DNA of 35,154 nucleotides, from NCBI GenBank assembly GCA_005882255.1, contig VBEZ01000125.1:1-35154 (forward strand), read 5' to 3'. The position numbers and the translations under genes were made by a program. Below are positions 22,250 through 31,170 of the stretch, piece after piece. The notes beneath the pieces are model-generated. The model searched no databases, had not been told where the DNA came from, and worked only from the letters and a program-made list of their open reading frames with translations. The DNA comes from Chloroflexota bacterium (GTDB taxonomy: Bacteria; Chloroflexota; Limnocylindria; P2-11E). Numbering within the stretch: the stretch's first letter is position 1; every line of letters begins with the position of its first letter.

Positions 22250-23604
22250 ACGGGATCCTTTTCGGCGAGCGCGAGCTGCGCACCATCGCCGAGCGCGCGA
22301 TGCGGGCGGCGAAGGGCGATCAGGCCGAGGCGCTGGTCATCGGAAAGACGGTCTCGCTCACACGCTTCGCCAACTCCGCGATCCACCAGAACGTGACGAG
22401 CCGCGAGGCCGAGCTGCGCGTGCGCGTCGTGCTCGGAACGCGGCGCGCGACCGCGACGACGAACCGGCTCGACGACGACGGCATCCGCCGCGCGGCCGAG
22501 CTCGCCTCCGACCTGGCGCGCCGCGCGCCCGAGGACCCGACTTTCCCGGGACTGCCCGCGCCACGGCCGATCCCGTCGGCGCCGTCGGGGTACGTCGAGA
22601 AGACCGCCGAGGCGACACCGCTCGACCGCGCGCGTGCGGCGAAGACGCTCTGCGACAAGGCGAGCGCCGTGAAGCTCATCGCGGCCGGATTCGTCGCGAC
22701 GAACGTCCAGGAGATCGCGGTCGCGAGCACGCTCGGGACCTGGGCCTATGCGCCGCAGACCTACGCGGAGGCGCAGATCGCCGCGATCGGCGGCGACGGC
22801 TCGGCCTTCGCGCAGCGCGTCTCTACCGACGTGACGGGGCTGGACGTCGAAGGTGCCGCGGCGGAGGCGGTGGGCAAGGCAGCCATCGCGCAGCATCCGC
22901 GCGATCTCGCGCCCGACACGTACGAGGTCGTGCTCACGCCCTACGCGGTGCGCGACATGGTCAGCTTCCTCGGCATGCAGCTCAACGGGCTCGCGGTCGA
23001 GGAGGGCCGGTCGTTCGTCGGCGGCAAGATCGGACAAAAGGTCACCGGCCCGATCACGCTGGTGGAGGACCCTTTCGATTCGCGGTCGATCCCGCGCCCG
23101 TTCGACTTCGAAGGGCAGCCCAGCGACCGCGTGGCCCTCATCGAGAACGGCGTCGCGCGCGCGGTCGTCTACGACTCGGTCACCGCGCACCGGAACAAGG
23201 CGATCAACACCGGGCACGCCCTGCCGTTCGTCGGCCTGCCCGCCCCGATGCACCTGCGCCTCGAGGCTGGCGACAAGACGCGCGAACAGCTCGTGGCCGG
23301 GGTGAAGAAGGGCGTTCTGGTCACGCGCTTCTGGTACACGCGTTGGGTGCATCAGCTTCGGACCATCGTCACCGGCATGACGCGCGACGGCACGTTCGCG
23401 ATCGTCGACGGCGAGATCGCCCATCCGGTGAAGAACTTCCGCTTCACGCAGTCCTATCACGAGGCGCTCGGCGGCGTGCGCGGGGCCAGCAAGGATCTGT
23501 CGCTGCTGGTGGCCGGCGAACAGTTCGGTCTCATGACGTCTTGTCAGCGCGTGCCCGCGCTCCATCTCGCCGCCTTCACCTTCACGGGGTCGACGCGGTA
23601 CTGA
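22246..23604 (+). CDS. tldE: TldE/PmbA, partner of TldD
   Basis: 452 residues from the GTG that overlaps the tldD stop (GTGA). The protein has the TldD/PmbA fold but no HExxxH, as expected for the non-catalytic partner. Recognisable parts are LTRFANSAIHQNVTSREAELRVRV near the start, TYEVVLTPYAVRDMVSFLG, GKIGQKVTGPITLVEDPFD, FDFEGQPSDRVALIENG, LVTRFWYTRWV and IVDGEIAHPVKNFRFTQSYHEAL near the end. The pair forms a hetero-dimeric peptidase in the cytoplasm. Its place between guaB and guaA is unusual and may be historical, since no peptide precursor or modification gene is visible nearby. Confidence 0.93.
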   Translation: MNGILFGERELRTIAERAMRAAKGDQAEALVIGKTVSLTRFANSAIHQNVTSREAELRVRVVLGTRRATATTNRLDDDGIRRAAELASDLARRAPEDPTFPGLPAPRPIPSAPSGYVEKTAEATPLDRARAAKTLCDKASAVKLIAAGFVATNVQEIAVASTLGTWAYAPQTYAEAQIAAIGGDGSAFAQRVSTDVTGLDVEGAAAEAVGKAAIAQHPRDLAPDTYEVVLTPYAVRDMVSFLGMQLNGLAVEEGRSFVGGKIGQKVTGPITLVEDPFDSRSIPRPFDFEGQPSDRVALIENGVARAVVYDSVTAHRNKAINTGHALPFVGLPAPMHLRLEAGDKTREQLVAGVKKGVLVTRFWYTRWVHQLRTIVTGMTRDGTFAIVDGEIAHPVKNFRFTQSYHEALGGVRGASKDLSLLVAGEQFGLMTSCQRVPALHLAAFTFTGSTRY

Positions 23605-23659
23605 GAGATCCGATTGCGGCCGCAAGACTTTCGCGGCTCGCGATCGAGAGCGGAAGCGA

Positions 23660-24643
23660 TTGGCGCCACCCGCCGGACTGACGCGCCGCGACATCGCTGA
23701 GGCCCACGACTGGGCGCGCGAAGCGTGTCGTTCGCGCGGGATCCCGGTCATCGCGCCGATCGACTCCGTTCACGTACAGCCGTGGTCGACCGTCCTCCGC
23801 GTGCCGACGAGCGGCGGCCTTGTCTATGTGAAGTGCTGCGGACCGACGCAAGCGCACGAGCCGCGTCTCACCGCGCTCCTTCATCGGGAGTTCCCGGGCT
23901 TGGTCACCGAGGTGCTCGCGCTGCACCCCACCCGGCCCTGGATGCTCGTCGCCGAGGGCGGAAAGAAGCTCGGCGAGGCGTACTCCGGCGCCGAGCTGCT
24001 CCGCAAATGGCGCGAGATCCTCCCGCGGTGCGCCGTGCTGCAACGTGACATCACGCCGCGGACGGATGAGATCATCGCGTTCGGCACGCCCGATCGTCGC
24101 GCGGCGCGGCTGCTCGCGGGTTTCGCCGACGTCGTCGCGGGTGAGCCTGCCGTCTCCGGTCAGCGTCCAGACCGACTGACGGCCGACGAACGCCGCGCGC
24201 TCACGTCCGTGCAGTCGAGGGTCGCCGAGGGACTGAACGCGCTCGCCGCACTCGGGATCGACGACACGTTGAATCACGACGATCTCCACCAGAACAATGT
24301 GCTCGTGCGCGACGGCCGCATGGTGATGTTCGACTGGGGCGATGCCTGCGTGTCGCATCCCTTCCTCACGCTTGCGGTCACGCTGCGCTTCGCGTCGCAG
24401 CAGACTGGACGCGCGCAGGACTCAGCCGAGATCGCCGCGCTTCGCGACGCGTATCTCGAGCCGTGGAGCGATCGTGCTTCGAGGCGGGAGCTGCGAGATG
24501 CCGCCGAGCTCGGGCGCCGCATCGGCGAGGTCTCGCGAACGCTGACCTTCGATGCGGTCGCCCGAGCCTATCCAGGCGTCATCGACACCTATCCCGGAGG
24601 GCTTGCGGGGTCGCTGCGGCGCGTACTCGCGCTATTCGGCTAG
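23660..24643 (+). CDS. Aminoglycoside-phosphotransferase-like kinase
   Basis: 327 residues from a TTG preceded by GCGGAAG. The fold is APH/protein-kinase-like: a strand with VYVKCCG carries the likely ATP-binding Lys, and a helix region LLHREFPGLVTEVLAL follows. The catalytic loop LNHDDLHQNNVLV fits the HxDxxxxN pattern (Asp-Asp-Leu-His-x-Asn), and the metal-binding motif VMFDWGDA follows at about residue 223. Members phosphorylate aminoglycosides, choline, homoserine or other small hydroxyl compounds, so the substrate is unknown. No resistance context is seen. It converges on the VOC gene and the two stop codons share the bases CTAG. Confidence 0.85.
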   Translation: MAPPAGLTRRDIAEAHDWAREACRSRGIPVIAPIDSVHVQPWSTVLRVPTSGGLVYVKCCGPTQAHEPRLTALLHREFPGLVTEVLALHPTRPWMLVAEGGKKLGEAYSGAELLRKWREILPRCAVLQRDITPRTDEIIAFGTPDRRAARLLAGFADVVAGEPAVSGQRPDRLTADERRALTSVQSRVAEGLNALAALGIDDTLNHDDLHQNNVLVRDGRMVMFDWGDACVSHPFLTLAVTLRFASQQTGRAQDSAEIAALRDAYLEPWSDRASRRELRDAAELGRRIGEVSRTLTFDAVARAYPGVIDTYPGGLAGSLRRVLALFG

Positions 24644-25047
24644 GCGCGCGCCTCCTGGTGTTCGTGCTCGGTCTCCATGGTGACACTGGGATCGCTCTGG
24701 AAAAGCGAAAAGGAGTTCCCGTCCGGATCGGTGCAACCGGCGAACCACCCCTGGCCGGGGATCGGCTGCTTCTCGTCGGCCGTGCCGCCGCCGTCGCGGA
24801 CCTTCTTCAGCGTGGCGTCGATGTCGTCGGTCCCGAAGTACACGGTCGGCGCCTTGACCTTGGAGTCCTGTGCCAACGGGTTGATCGCGCCGCCGGGCGT
24901 GACGCCGTCGATGAGGTAGTACTCGATCCCCGGCATGGCCGAGTCCTTGTACTTCCAGCCGAAGGCCTTGCTGTAGAACTTCTTCGCGCGTTCGGGGTCT
25001 CGCGTATTGATCTCGAAGTGAACGATGTCGCCGGATTTGGGCTCCAT
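24640..25047 (-). CDS. VOC-family protein (glyoxalase-like)
   Basis: 135 residues. The first module has IVHFEINTRDPERAKKFYSKAFGWKY with H10 as a likely metal ligand. The second module has VYFGTDDIDATLKKVRDGGGT and FAGCTDPDGNSFSLFQSD, the usual Asp-Pro-x-Gly-Asn turn of the group. The tail is acidic and His-containing. Function is not predictable beyond a small metal- or ligand-binding protein. GGGGAGG lies seven bases before the ATG. It is the only minus-strand gene between purA and purF, so it interrupts an otherwise co-directional purine region and may explain why guaA needs its own promoter. Confidence 0.88.
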   Translation of the reverse strand: MEPKSGDIVHFEINTRDPERAKKFYSKAFGWKYKDSAMPGIEYYLIDGVTPGGAINPLAQDSKVKAPTVYFGTDDIDATLKKVRDGGGTADEKQPIPGQGWFAGCTDPDGNSFSLFQSDPSVTMETEHEHQEARA

Positions 25048-25145
25048 GTATTCGCCTCCCCTGTTTCGTCGAGCACAGGTTAGTACCGATGGCGGTGTCT
25101 TTCAGAGGCAGCGCGTGCGGCTGTCGTGCCGGCAGGCGTGTACGC

Positions 25146-25151
25146 GATAAT
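25146..25151 (+). promoter_or_regulatory. Probable -10 box of guaA
   Basis: GATAAT ends six bases before the GTG start codon, so transcription would begin at the start codon. This is the same spacing as at lexA and ydcF-like gene. A -35 hexamer is not clear. Confidence 0.5.
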
Positions 25152-25157
25152 CAATAG

Positions 25158-26741
25158 GTGAGCGCGCCGGAAAGCCGCCTCCTGACGACGGAGGGGGAGT
25201 CCGCCCCGCAGCGCCGAGCGACGATCGCCATCCTCGACTACGGATCCCAGTACACGCAGCTCATCGCGCGCCGCGTGCGCGAGTCGCGCGTGTACTGCGA
25301 GATCTTCGCGCACGACGTCACCGCGAAGGAGCTCGAGCGTCGTGGGGTCGTGGGCGTGATCCTCTCCGGCGGACCATCGAGCGTGTACGACACGGACGCG
25401 CCACAGATCGAGCCGGCCATCCTCGACGGGCGTTTCCCGGTCCTCGGCATCTGCTACGGCATGCATCTGATGGCGCAGGTGCTCGGTGGCGAGGTCGCGC
25501 CCGAAGGCAAGCGCGAGTACGGTCCGGCGACCGTCGACATCGCCGAGTCCGGCGGCTTGTTCGAAGGTCTCTCCGACCACGAGCGCGCGTGGATGAGCCA
25601 CGGCGACACCGTGAAGCGTCTCCCGCCCGGATTCCACGCTGTCGCGCGCACCGAGCGGCTGCCGCTCGCGGCGATGAGCGACGGACGCAACCGCTTCGGC
25701 GTGCAGTTCCACCCCGAGGTCATGCACACGCCGCGCGGCGCCGAGGTGCTGCGCAATTTCCTGTATCGCGTATGCGGCTGCGCCGGCGATTGGACGCCCG
25801 CGGCGTTCATCGCGGAGGCCGTCGCCGAGCTGCGACGGACGATCGGCGACAAGCACGCGATCTGCGCGCTCTCCGGCGGCGTCGATTCAGCTGTCGCGGC
25901 CACACTCGTCGCGCGCGCGATCGGTGACCGGCTCACGTGCGTCTTCATCGACACCGGGCTCCTGCGCGCGAACGAAGCCGAGGAGGTCGTCGCGACCTTC
26001 GGTCCGCGGCTGCGTCTGGTGCAGGTCGACGCGGCGGAGCGCTTCCTCCGTCGCCTCGATGGGGTCAGCGATCCGGAGCAGAAGCGCACCATCATCGGGG
26101 AGGAGTTCATCCGCTGCTTCGAGGAGCAGGCGCGGCGCGTCGGCGGCGTCGATCTGCTGGTGCAGGGCACGATCTACCCCGACGTGATCGAGTCGCGCTC
26201 GCGTGAGTCGAAGACGAGCGCACGCATCAAGACGCACCACAACGTCGGCGGGCTGCCAGAGGTCATGTCGCTCGAGGTCGTCGAGCCGCTGCGGCGTCTC
26301 TTCAAGGACGAGGTCCGTCGCGTCGGCGCGGAGCTCGGGATCCCTGAGGACATCCTCTGGCGCCATCCGTTCCCGGGGCCCGGGCTGGCCGTGCGTGTGC
26401 TCGGCCCGGTCGACCGCGATGCGCTCGACACGCTCCGGCAGGCCGACGCGATCTTCCTCGAGGAACTCCGCGCCGCCGACCTGTACCGCACCGTCGCCCA
26501 GGCCTTCGCCGTTCTCACTCCTGTGCGAAGCGTCGGCGTCATGGGCGACTTCCGCACCTACGGCGCGCTTGTCGCGCTCCGCGCCGTGACGACCGAGGAC
26601 TTCATGACCGCGGACTGGGCGCGCCTGCCGTACGACGTGCTCGCGCGCGCCTCGGCGCGGATCGTGAACGAGATCGCGGCGGTGAACCGGGTCGTCTACG
26701 ACATCTCGTCGAAGCCACCGGCGACGATCGAATGGGAGTGA
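25158..26741 (+). CDS. guaA: GMP synthase (glutamine-hydrolysing)
   Basis: 527 residues, fused glutaminase and synthetase. The class I amidotransferase domain (21-215) begins [20 protein letters not shown] and has nucleophile C99 (LGICYGMH), with the His-Pro-Glu in QFHPEV. The ATP-pyrophosphatase domain has the P-loop [12 protein letters not shown] and the C-terminal dimer/XMP-binding domain [27 protein letters not shown] and [10 protein letters not shown]. It turns XMP into GMP. About 20 extra N-terminal residues precede the usual start; the GTG is placed there because a -10 box would make it leaderless. Together with guaB it completes the GMP branch. Confidence 0.97.
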   Translation: MSAPESRLLTTEGESAPQRRATIAILDYGSQYTQLIARRVRESRVYCEIFAHDVTAKELERRGVVGVILSGGPSSVYDTDAPQIEPAILDGRFPVLGICYGMHLMAQVLGGEVAPEGKREYGPATVDIAESGGLFEGLSDHERAWMSHGDTVKRLPPGFHAVARTERLPLAAMSDGRNRFGVQFHPEVMHTPRGAEVLRNFLYRVCGCAGDWTPAAFIAEAVAELRRTIGDKHAICALSGGVDSAVAATLVARAIGDRLTCVFIDTGLLRANEAEEVVATFGPRLRLVQVDAAERFLRRLDGVSDPEQKRTIIGEEFIRCFEEQARRVGGVDLLVQGTIYPDVIESRSRESKTSARIKTHHNVGGLPEVMSLEVVEPLRRLFKDEVRRVGAELGIPEDILWRHPFPGPGLAVRVLGPVDRDALDTLRQADAIFLEELRAADLYRTVAQAFAVLTPVRSVGVMGDFRTYGALVALRAVTTEDFMTADWARLPYDVLARASARIVNEIAAVNRVVYDISSKPPATIEWE

Positions 26742-26762
26742 CCGGGCAGCGGTGGGAGTGAC

Positions 26763-28139
26763 GTGAAGCAGATCCGGGACTACTTCCGCCACGGCGAGAA
26801 GGTGCAGCAGCTCATCCAGGAGCAGCGCAAGCAGCGCAGCCCGGGACGTTCGCTCGGTGCACCCGGTCTCAACTGCCTCGTGCTCGGCGGCGGCGGGCGT
26901 GAGTACGCGATCGCGTGGCGCCTCGCGCGTTGCGACAGCGTCGCGACGATCGACGTCGTGCCCGGAAACGCCGGCGTCGCGCTCTTCTCGCGCGTCATCG
27001 ATTTCTCACCGCACGACGTCGGTCGTCTGCAGCAGCATCTCGCGGCGTCGGCGATCGACCTCGCGATCGTCGGACCGGACGAGCTCATCGCGGAAGGCCT
27101 CGGCGATCACCTGCGCCGCGCGAGCGTCGCGGTCGTGGCGCCGTCGAAGGAGGCCGCGAAGATCGAGTGGAGCAAGACCTTCGCGAAGGAGCTCATGACC
27201 GAAGCGCACGTTCCAACGCCGCGCTGGGAGACCTTCACCACACCGGAGCAGGCGCGCAACGCGCTCGATCGCAACAAATGGGCGGCGCCGCTGGTCGTGA
27301 AAGCCGACGGGCTGGCCGCCGGAAAGGGCGTCACGATCTGCCGCACGCTCGAGGAGGCGCTCATGACGCTCGCGACGCCGCCGACGAACAGCGGTCGCGT
27401 CGTGTTCGAGGAGGTCCTCGAAGGCGAGGAGGCCTCGCTGCAGGCGCTCGTCGACGGCGAGACCGTCGTGGCGCTCCCACCCGCGCGCGATCACAAGCGC
27501 GTGGGCGACGGCGACATCGGCCCGAACACCGGCGGCATGGGCGCATCCTCACCGACCACGGTGCTGCCCGACGAGGATGCGCAGCGCGTCGCGGACGAGC
27601 TCATCACGCCCATCGCTCGCGCGCTTGTCGCGAGGGGAACGCCTTTTCGAGGCGTGATCTTCGCCGGCCTGATCCGGACCACGAGCGGATTCAAAGTCCT
27701 CGAGTACAACGCGCGCTTCGGCGACCCCGAGGCCCAGGTGACGCTGCCACGCATCGGCGGAGATTTTGCGAAGCTCATGGTGGCGCTCGGCGAGGGCCGA
27801 TTAAAGGAGTACGTCGCCCAGAATCCGCTGCGTCTCAGCCAGCGCGCGTTCGTCGACGTCGTGCTCTGCGCCGAGGGCTACCCGGGTTCGCCGCGCGTCG
27901 GCGACCGGATCGAGGGGCTCGACGCGTTGCCCGACGGCGTGTATGGATTCCACGGCGCGACCGCTTCGACGCCCACGGGGGGCTTCATCACCACCGGCGG
28001 CCGCGTCATGCACATCGTCGCCGGAGGCTCGAACATCGCCGAAGCGCGCGACCGCGCCTATCAGGGCGCTGAGCGCGTGACGTTCACCGGCAAGTTCTAT
28101 CGTTCGGACATCGCGGGGAGCGGAGTGGCTGTCGCATGA
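26763..28139 (+). CDS. purD: Phosphoribosylamine-glycine ligase (GAR synthetase) with N-terminal extension
   Basis: 458 residues. It attaches glycine to phosphoribosylamine, step two of purine synthesis. The catalytic core starts at about residue 37 ([18 protein letters not shown]) and contains [46 protein letters not shown] and [12 protein letters not shown]. The first 36 residues ([20 protein letters not shown] onward, then a basic Gly/Pro linker) are not part of normal PurD. The start is GTG after GGGAG. A 10-bp direct repeat TGGGAGTGAC at 26733-26742 and 26753-26762 covers the guaA stop and this start region, so a short duplication may have made the extension. Overlaps purE by ATGA. Confidence 0.95.
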   Translation: MKQIRDYFRHGEKVQQLIQEQRKQRSPGRSLGAPGLNCLVLGGGGREYAIAWRLARCDSVATIDVVPGNAGVALFSRVIDFSPHDVGRLQQHLAASAIDLAIVGPDELIAEGLGDHLRRASVAVVAPSKEAAKIEWSKTFAKELMTEAHVPTPRWETFTTPEQARNALDRNKWAAPLVVKADGLAAGKGVTICRTLEEALMTLATPPTNSGRVVFEEVLEGEEASLQALVDGETVVALPPARDHKRVGDGDIGPNTGGMGASSPTTVLPDEDAQRVADELITPIARALVARGTPFRGVIFAGLIRTTSGFKVLEYNARFGDPEAQVTLPRIGGDFAKLMVALGEGRLKEYVAQNPLRLSQRAFVDVVLCAEGYPGSPRVGDRIEGLDALPDGVYGFHGATASTPTGGFITTGGRVMHIVAGGSNIAEARDRAYQGAERVTFTGKFYRSDIAGSGVAVA

Positions 28140-28615
28140 CGCCGTCGGTGAGTGTCCTCATGGGTTCTTCATCGGACGAGACCGTCATGAAGATGGCGGT
28201 CGAGACGCTGCGCGGCCTCGGCGTCGAATGCGAGACGCGTGTTCTCTCCGCGCACCGCACGCCCGACGCGCTGCGCGACTTTGTCACCGAGGCGGATCGA
28301 CGCGGCGTGAGGGTGTTCATCTGCGGGGCCGGAGGCGCGGCGCATCTCGCCGGCGCGGTCGCCGCGCTCACCACGCGCCCGGTCATCGGCGTCCCGCTCG
28401 TGTCGCCGAACGCCGTCGCCGGCGGGCTCGACGCACTCCTTTCTACGGTCCAGATGCCGCGCGGCGTGCCGGTCGCGACCGTCGCGCTCGGCGAGGCGGG
28501 CGCGGCGAATGCCGGGATCCTCGCGGCCGAGATCCTCGCCATCGGGAACGACGAGCTCGGGGGCCGCCTGCGGATGCTGCGCGAGGGCATGGCCGCAAAA
28601 GTGTTGGCCGGATAG
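28136..28615 (+). CDS. purE: N5-carboxyaminoimidazole ribonucleotide mutase
   Basis: 159 residues. The class I PurE signatures are GSSSDETVM (10-18) and the SAHRTPD loop with the catalytic His (about 39-45), followed by [25 protein letters not shown]. It moves the carboxylate of N5-CAIR to C4, giving CAIR. N5-CAIR is normally made by PurK, which is not in this window, so purK must be elsewhere or the alternative class II route be used; the sequence looks class I. ATGA overlap with purD and a 7-base gap to purB place it in the operon. Confidence 0.96.
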   Translation: MTPSVSVLMGSSSDETVMKMAVETLRGLGVECETRVLSAHRTPDALRDFVTEADRRGVRVFICGAGGAAHLAGAVAALTTRPVIGVPLVSPNAVAGGLDALLSTVQMPRGVPVATVALGEAGAANAGILAAEILAIGNDELGGRLRMLREGMAAKVLAG

Positions 28616-28622
28616 AAGTGGC

Positions 28623-30029
28623 ATGACCATCCAGAACCGCTTCGACACGATCTCGCCGCTGGACAACCGTTTCTACGGCGGCGACGCGACGCTGTACCGG
28701 ACGCTGCATCCGTACCTCTCCGCTGCGGCGACCATCCGCTATCAGGCGCGCGTCGAAGGCGCGCTCGCGCAGGCGATGGCCGACGTGGGCATCTGCGACC
28801 GCCTGGTCGCGGACGGGATCGCGCGCGCCGCCGATCGCATCACGCCACAGGAGGTCGCCGACGAAGAGACGAGGACGCGCCACGACGTGCGCGCTCTCGT
28901 GAACGTCATCCGCGCGCAGGTGCCGGACGATGCGAAGCGCTTCGTGCACCTCGGCGCGACGTCGTACGACATCGTCGACACCGCGAACGCGCTGCGGTAT
29001 CGCGAATGCGTCGAGCGGGTCGTCGTTCCCGCGCTCGGTGCGCTGGTCGCGCGCTGTATCTCGATCGCGGAAGCAGAGGCGGACACACCGCAGATCGGAC
29101 GCACGCACGGTCGCCACGCCGAGCCGATCACCTTCGGCTTCGCGATGGCGGAGTACGTCTCGCGCCTGGGCGACCGCATCGAGCTGCTGCGCTCGGTGGC
29201 GCGGCGCCTCCCGGGCAAGCTCTCCGGCGCGGTCGGCGCCTACGCCGCCGTCGGACTCCTGACCGCGGATCCGCGCGCGCTCGAACGTCGTTTCCTCGCC
29301 TCACTCGGCCTCCATCCCAAGTCGAGCTCGACCCAGATCGTCGAACCCGAGGGCTGGACCGACCTCGCGCATGCCTGCGTCACCGCGCTCGGCGTCATGG
29401 CGAATCTCGCCGACGACATGCGCCAGCTCCAGCGCACCGAGATCGGCGAGGTGGCCGAGTCGTTCGCGGCGGAGCAGGTCGGCTCGTCGACGATGCCGCA
29501 CAAACGGAACCCGGTGTCGTTCGAGAACGTGAAGTCGATCTGGAAGGCGATGGCGCCGCGCGTCCTGACGACGTACCTCGACCAGATCAGCGAGCACCAG
29601 CGCGACCTGACGAACTCGGCGTCGCAGCGCTTCCTCGGCGAGATCGTCGCCGCGACGGCGTATGCCGCGGGCCGGCTGGCGAGCTCGCTCGAGGGGATCC
29701 GCGTCGACCGGGATCGTCTCAAAGCGAACCTCGCGATGTCACGCGGCGCGATCGTCGCCGAGCCGCTCTACGTGCTGCTCGCGAAGTACGGCCATCCCGA
29801 CGCGCACGAGGCGGTGCGGCGGCTGACGCTCGAGGCCGAACGCGGCTCGCGCTCGGTGCTCGAGGTCCTGGCCCAGGACACCGAGCTGCGCGAGTACCTC
29901 ACCAAGCTTTCGCCCGAGGAGCGACGCATCCTCGAGCGCCCCGAGGACTACCGCGGTCTCGCCGCCGACGTCGCGCGCGACGTCGCGACGACCTGGCGCG
30001 AGCGGCTGAAAGGAGTCCTGCCCGAGTGA
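28623..30029 (+). CDS. purB: Adenylosuccinate lyase
   Basis: 468 residues. It cleaves SAICAR to AICAR and adenylosuccinate to AMP, releasing fumarate. The fumarase-superfamily signature SSTMPHKRNPVSFEN (about 288-302) is intact, as are the N-terminal part RFDTISPLDNRFYGGD, TRHDVRALVN, HLGATSYDIVDTANAL and the catalytic-loop His region GRTHGRHAEPITFG. The ATG at 28623 is preferred because the longer frame upstream runs antiparallel to nothing conserved and lies within purE. The stop overlaps purC by GTGA. The enzyme links the two ends of the pathway with purA upstream. Confidence 0.97.
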   Translation: MTIQNRFDTISPLDNRFYGGDATLYRTLHPYLSAAATIRYQARVEGALAQAMADVGICDRLVADGIARAADRITPQEVADEETRTRHDVRALVNVIRAQVPDDAKRFVHLGATSYDIVDTANALRYRECVERVVVPALGALVARCISIAEAEADTPQIGRTHGRHAEPITFGFAMAEYVSRLGDRIELLRSVARRLPGKLSGAVGAYAAVGLLTADPRALERRFLASLGLHPKSSSTQIVEPEGWTDLAHACVTALGVMANLADDMRQLQRTEIGEVAESFAAEQVGSSTMPHKRNPVSFENVKSIWKAMAPRVLTTYLDQISEHQRDLTNSASQRFLGEIVAATAYAAGRLASSLEGIRVDRDRLKANLAMSRGAIVAEPLYVLLAKYGHPDAHEAVRRLTLEAERGSRSVLEVLAQDTELREYLTKLSPEERRILERPEDYRGLAADVARDVATTWRERLKGVLPE

Positions 30030-30916
30030 AGACCCTGATGCAGAGCGCCGTGCCCGGCGCGACGCTGTTCCGGCGCGGCAAGGTCCGCGACGTCTACGAG
30101 GCCGGCGGCGACCGCCTGGTGATCGTCGCGAGCGACCGGCTCTCGGCGTTCGACGTCGTGCTCCCCACGCCGATCCCCGACAAAGGCCGCGTGCTCACCG
30201 AGCTCTCGAGCTTCTGGTTCGATCGGACCGAGCGCGTCGTCCCGAACCACCTCGTGTCGACGAACATCGATGACCTGCCCGCGGTGTTCCGCGAGGTGCC
30301 GGAGCTCGATGGCCGCGCCGTGCTGGTGAAGCGCTGCGAGCGCATCGACGTGGAGTGCGTCGCGCGCGGGTACATCGCTGGGTCGGGCTGGACGGAGTAC
30401 AAGGCGCTCGGCACGGTCGCGAGCGAGACGCTGCCGAAGGGACTCGAGGAATCGCAGCGGCTCGACGAGCCGATCTTCACCCCCGCCACGAAGGCCGTGA
30501 CCGGCCACGACGTGAACATCTCGCGCGCGCAGCTCTCGTCCCTGGTCGGCAGCGAGCTCGCGAAGCAGCTCGAGGAGACGACGCTCGAGCTCTACCGCAA
30601 GGCACACGCGTACGCGCTCGGCCGCGGGCTGATCCTGGCCGACACGAAGTTCGAATTCGGCTTCTACGACGGGAAGCTCACGCTCATCGACGAGGCGCTC
30701 ACGCCCGACTCGTCGCGGTACTGGGACGCGGCCTCGTACAAACCGGGTGGCTCGCCGCCGTCCTATGACAAGCAGTACGTGCGCGACTTCCTCGTGCGGA
30801 GCGGCTGGAACAAGGAGCCGCCGGCGCCGGCGCTCCCGCCCGAGGTCATCGCCGGGACCAGCCAGCGTTACCGCGAGTGCTACGGGAAGCTCACCGGCGA
30901 GGAGTGGTTCGGATGA
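30026..30916 (+). CDS. purC: SAICAR synthetase
   Basis: 296 residues, the longer form typical of many non-proteobacterial genomes. It condenses CAIR with aspartate. The start RRGKVRDVYEAGGDRLVIVASDRLSAFD is diagnostic, as are RCERIDVECVARGYIAGSGWTEY, the aspartate/CAIR-binding segment EPIFTPATKAVTGHD and ADTKFEFGFYDGKLTLIDEALTPDSSRYW. The GTG overlaps the purB stop and its own stop overlaps purS (ATGA). No irregularity seen. Confidence 0.97.
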   Translation: MKTLMQSAVPGATLFRRGKVRDVYEAGGDRLVIVASDRLSAFDVVLPTPIPDKGRVLTELSSFWFDRTERVVPNHLVSTNIDDLPAVFREVPELDGRAVLVKRCERIDVECVARGYIAGSGWTEYKALGTVASETLPKGLEESQRLDEPIFTPATKAVTGHDVNISRAQLSSLVGSELAKQLEETTLELYRKAHAYALGRGLILADTKFEFGFYDGKLTLIDEALTPDSSRYWDAASYKPGGSPPSYDKQYVRDFLVRSGWNKEPPAPALPPEVIAGTSQRYRECYGKLTGEEWFG

Positions 30917-31170
30917 TCTTCGTCGCGACCATCCGCGTGCTGCCCAAGAGCGAGGTGCGCGATCCGCAGGGGGAGGCGGTGCGCGGCGCGCTGCGGTCGC
31001 TTGGCCTCGCGGTGTCCGAGGTTCGCACCGGCAAGGAGATCGTCGTGACGTTCGAAGCTGCCGACGAGACCGCGGCGCGCGACGCGGTCCGCGTCATGGG
31101 CACCGAGCTCCTCGCGAACCCGGTGATCGAGGACTACGCGTACGAGCTGAAGGAGGGCGCGCCGGCATGA
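30913..31170 (+). CDS. purS: FGAM synthase subunit PurS
   Basis: 85 residues from the ATG that overlaps the purC stop. The typical pattern is present: MIFVATIRVLPKSEVRDPQGEAVRGALRSLGL, a KEIVVTFEA strand, and an ending VMGTELLANPVIEDYAYEL, where the last segment contacts PurL. PurS is the small non-catalytic bridge of the three-part enzyme (PurS-PurQ-PurL) found in Gram-positive-like bacteria and archaea. It is coupled to purQ by ATGA. Confidence 0.95.
   Translation: MIFVATIRVLPKSEVRDPQGEAVRGALRSLGLAVSEVRTGKEIVVTFEAADETAARDAVRVMGTELLANPVIEDYAYELKEGAPA

Noticed and set aside
19566-23751. Very long open frames antisense to guaB, tldD and tldE
   Set aside because: High GC at third positions removes stops on the opposite strand; they show no homology, start signals or domain structure.
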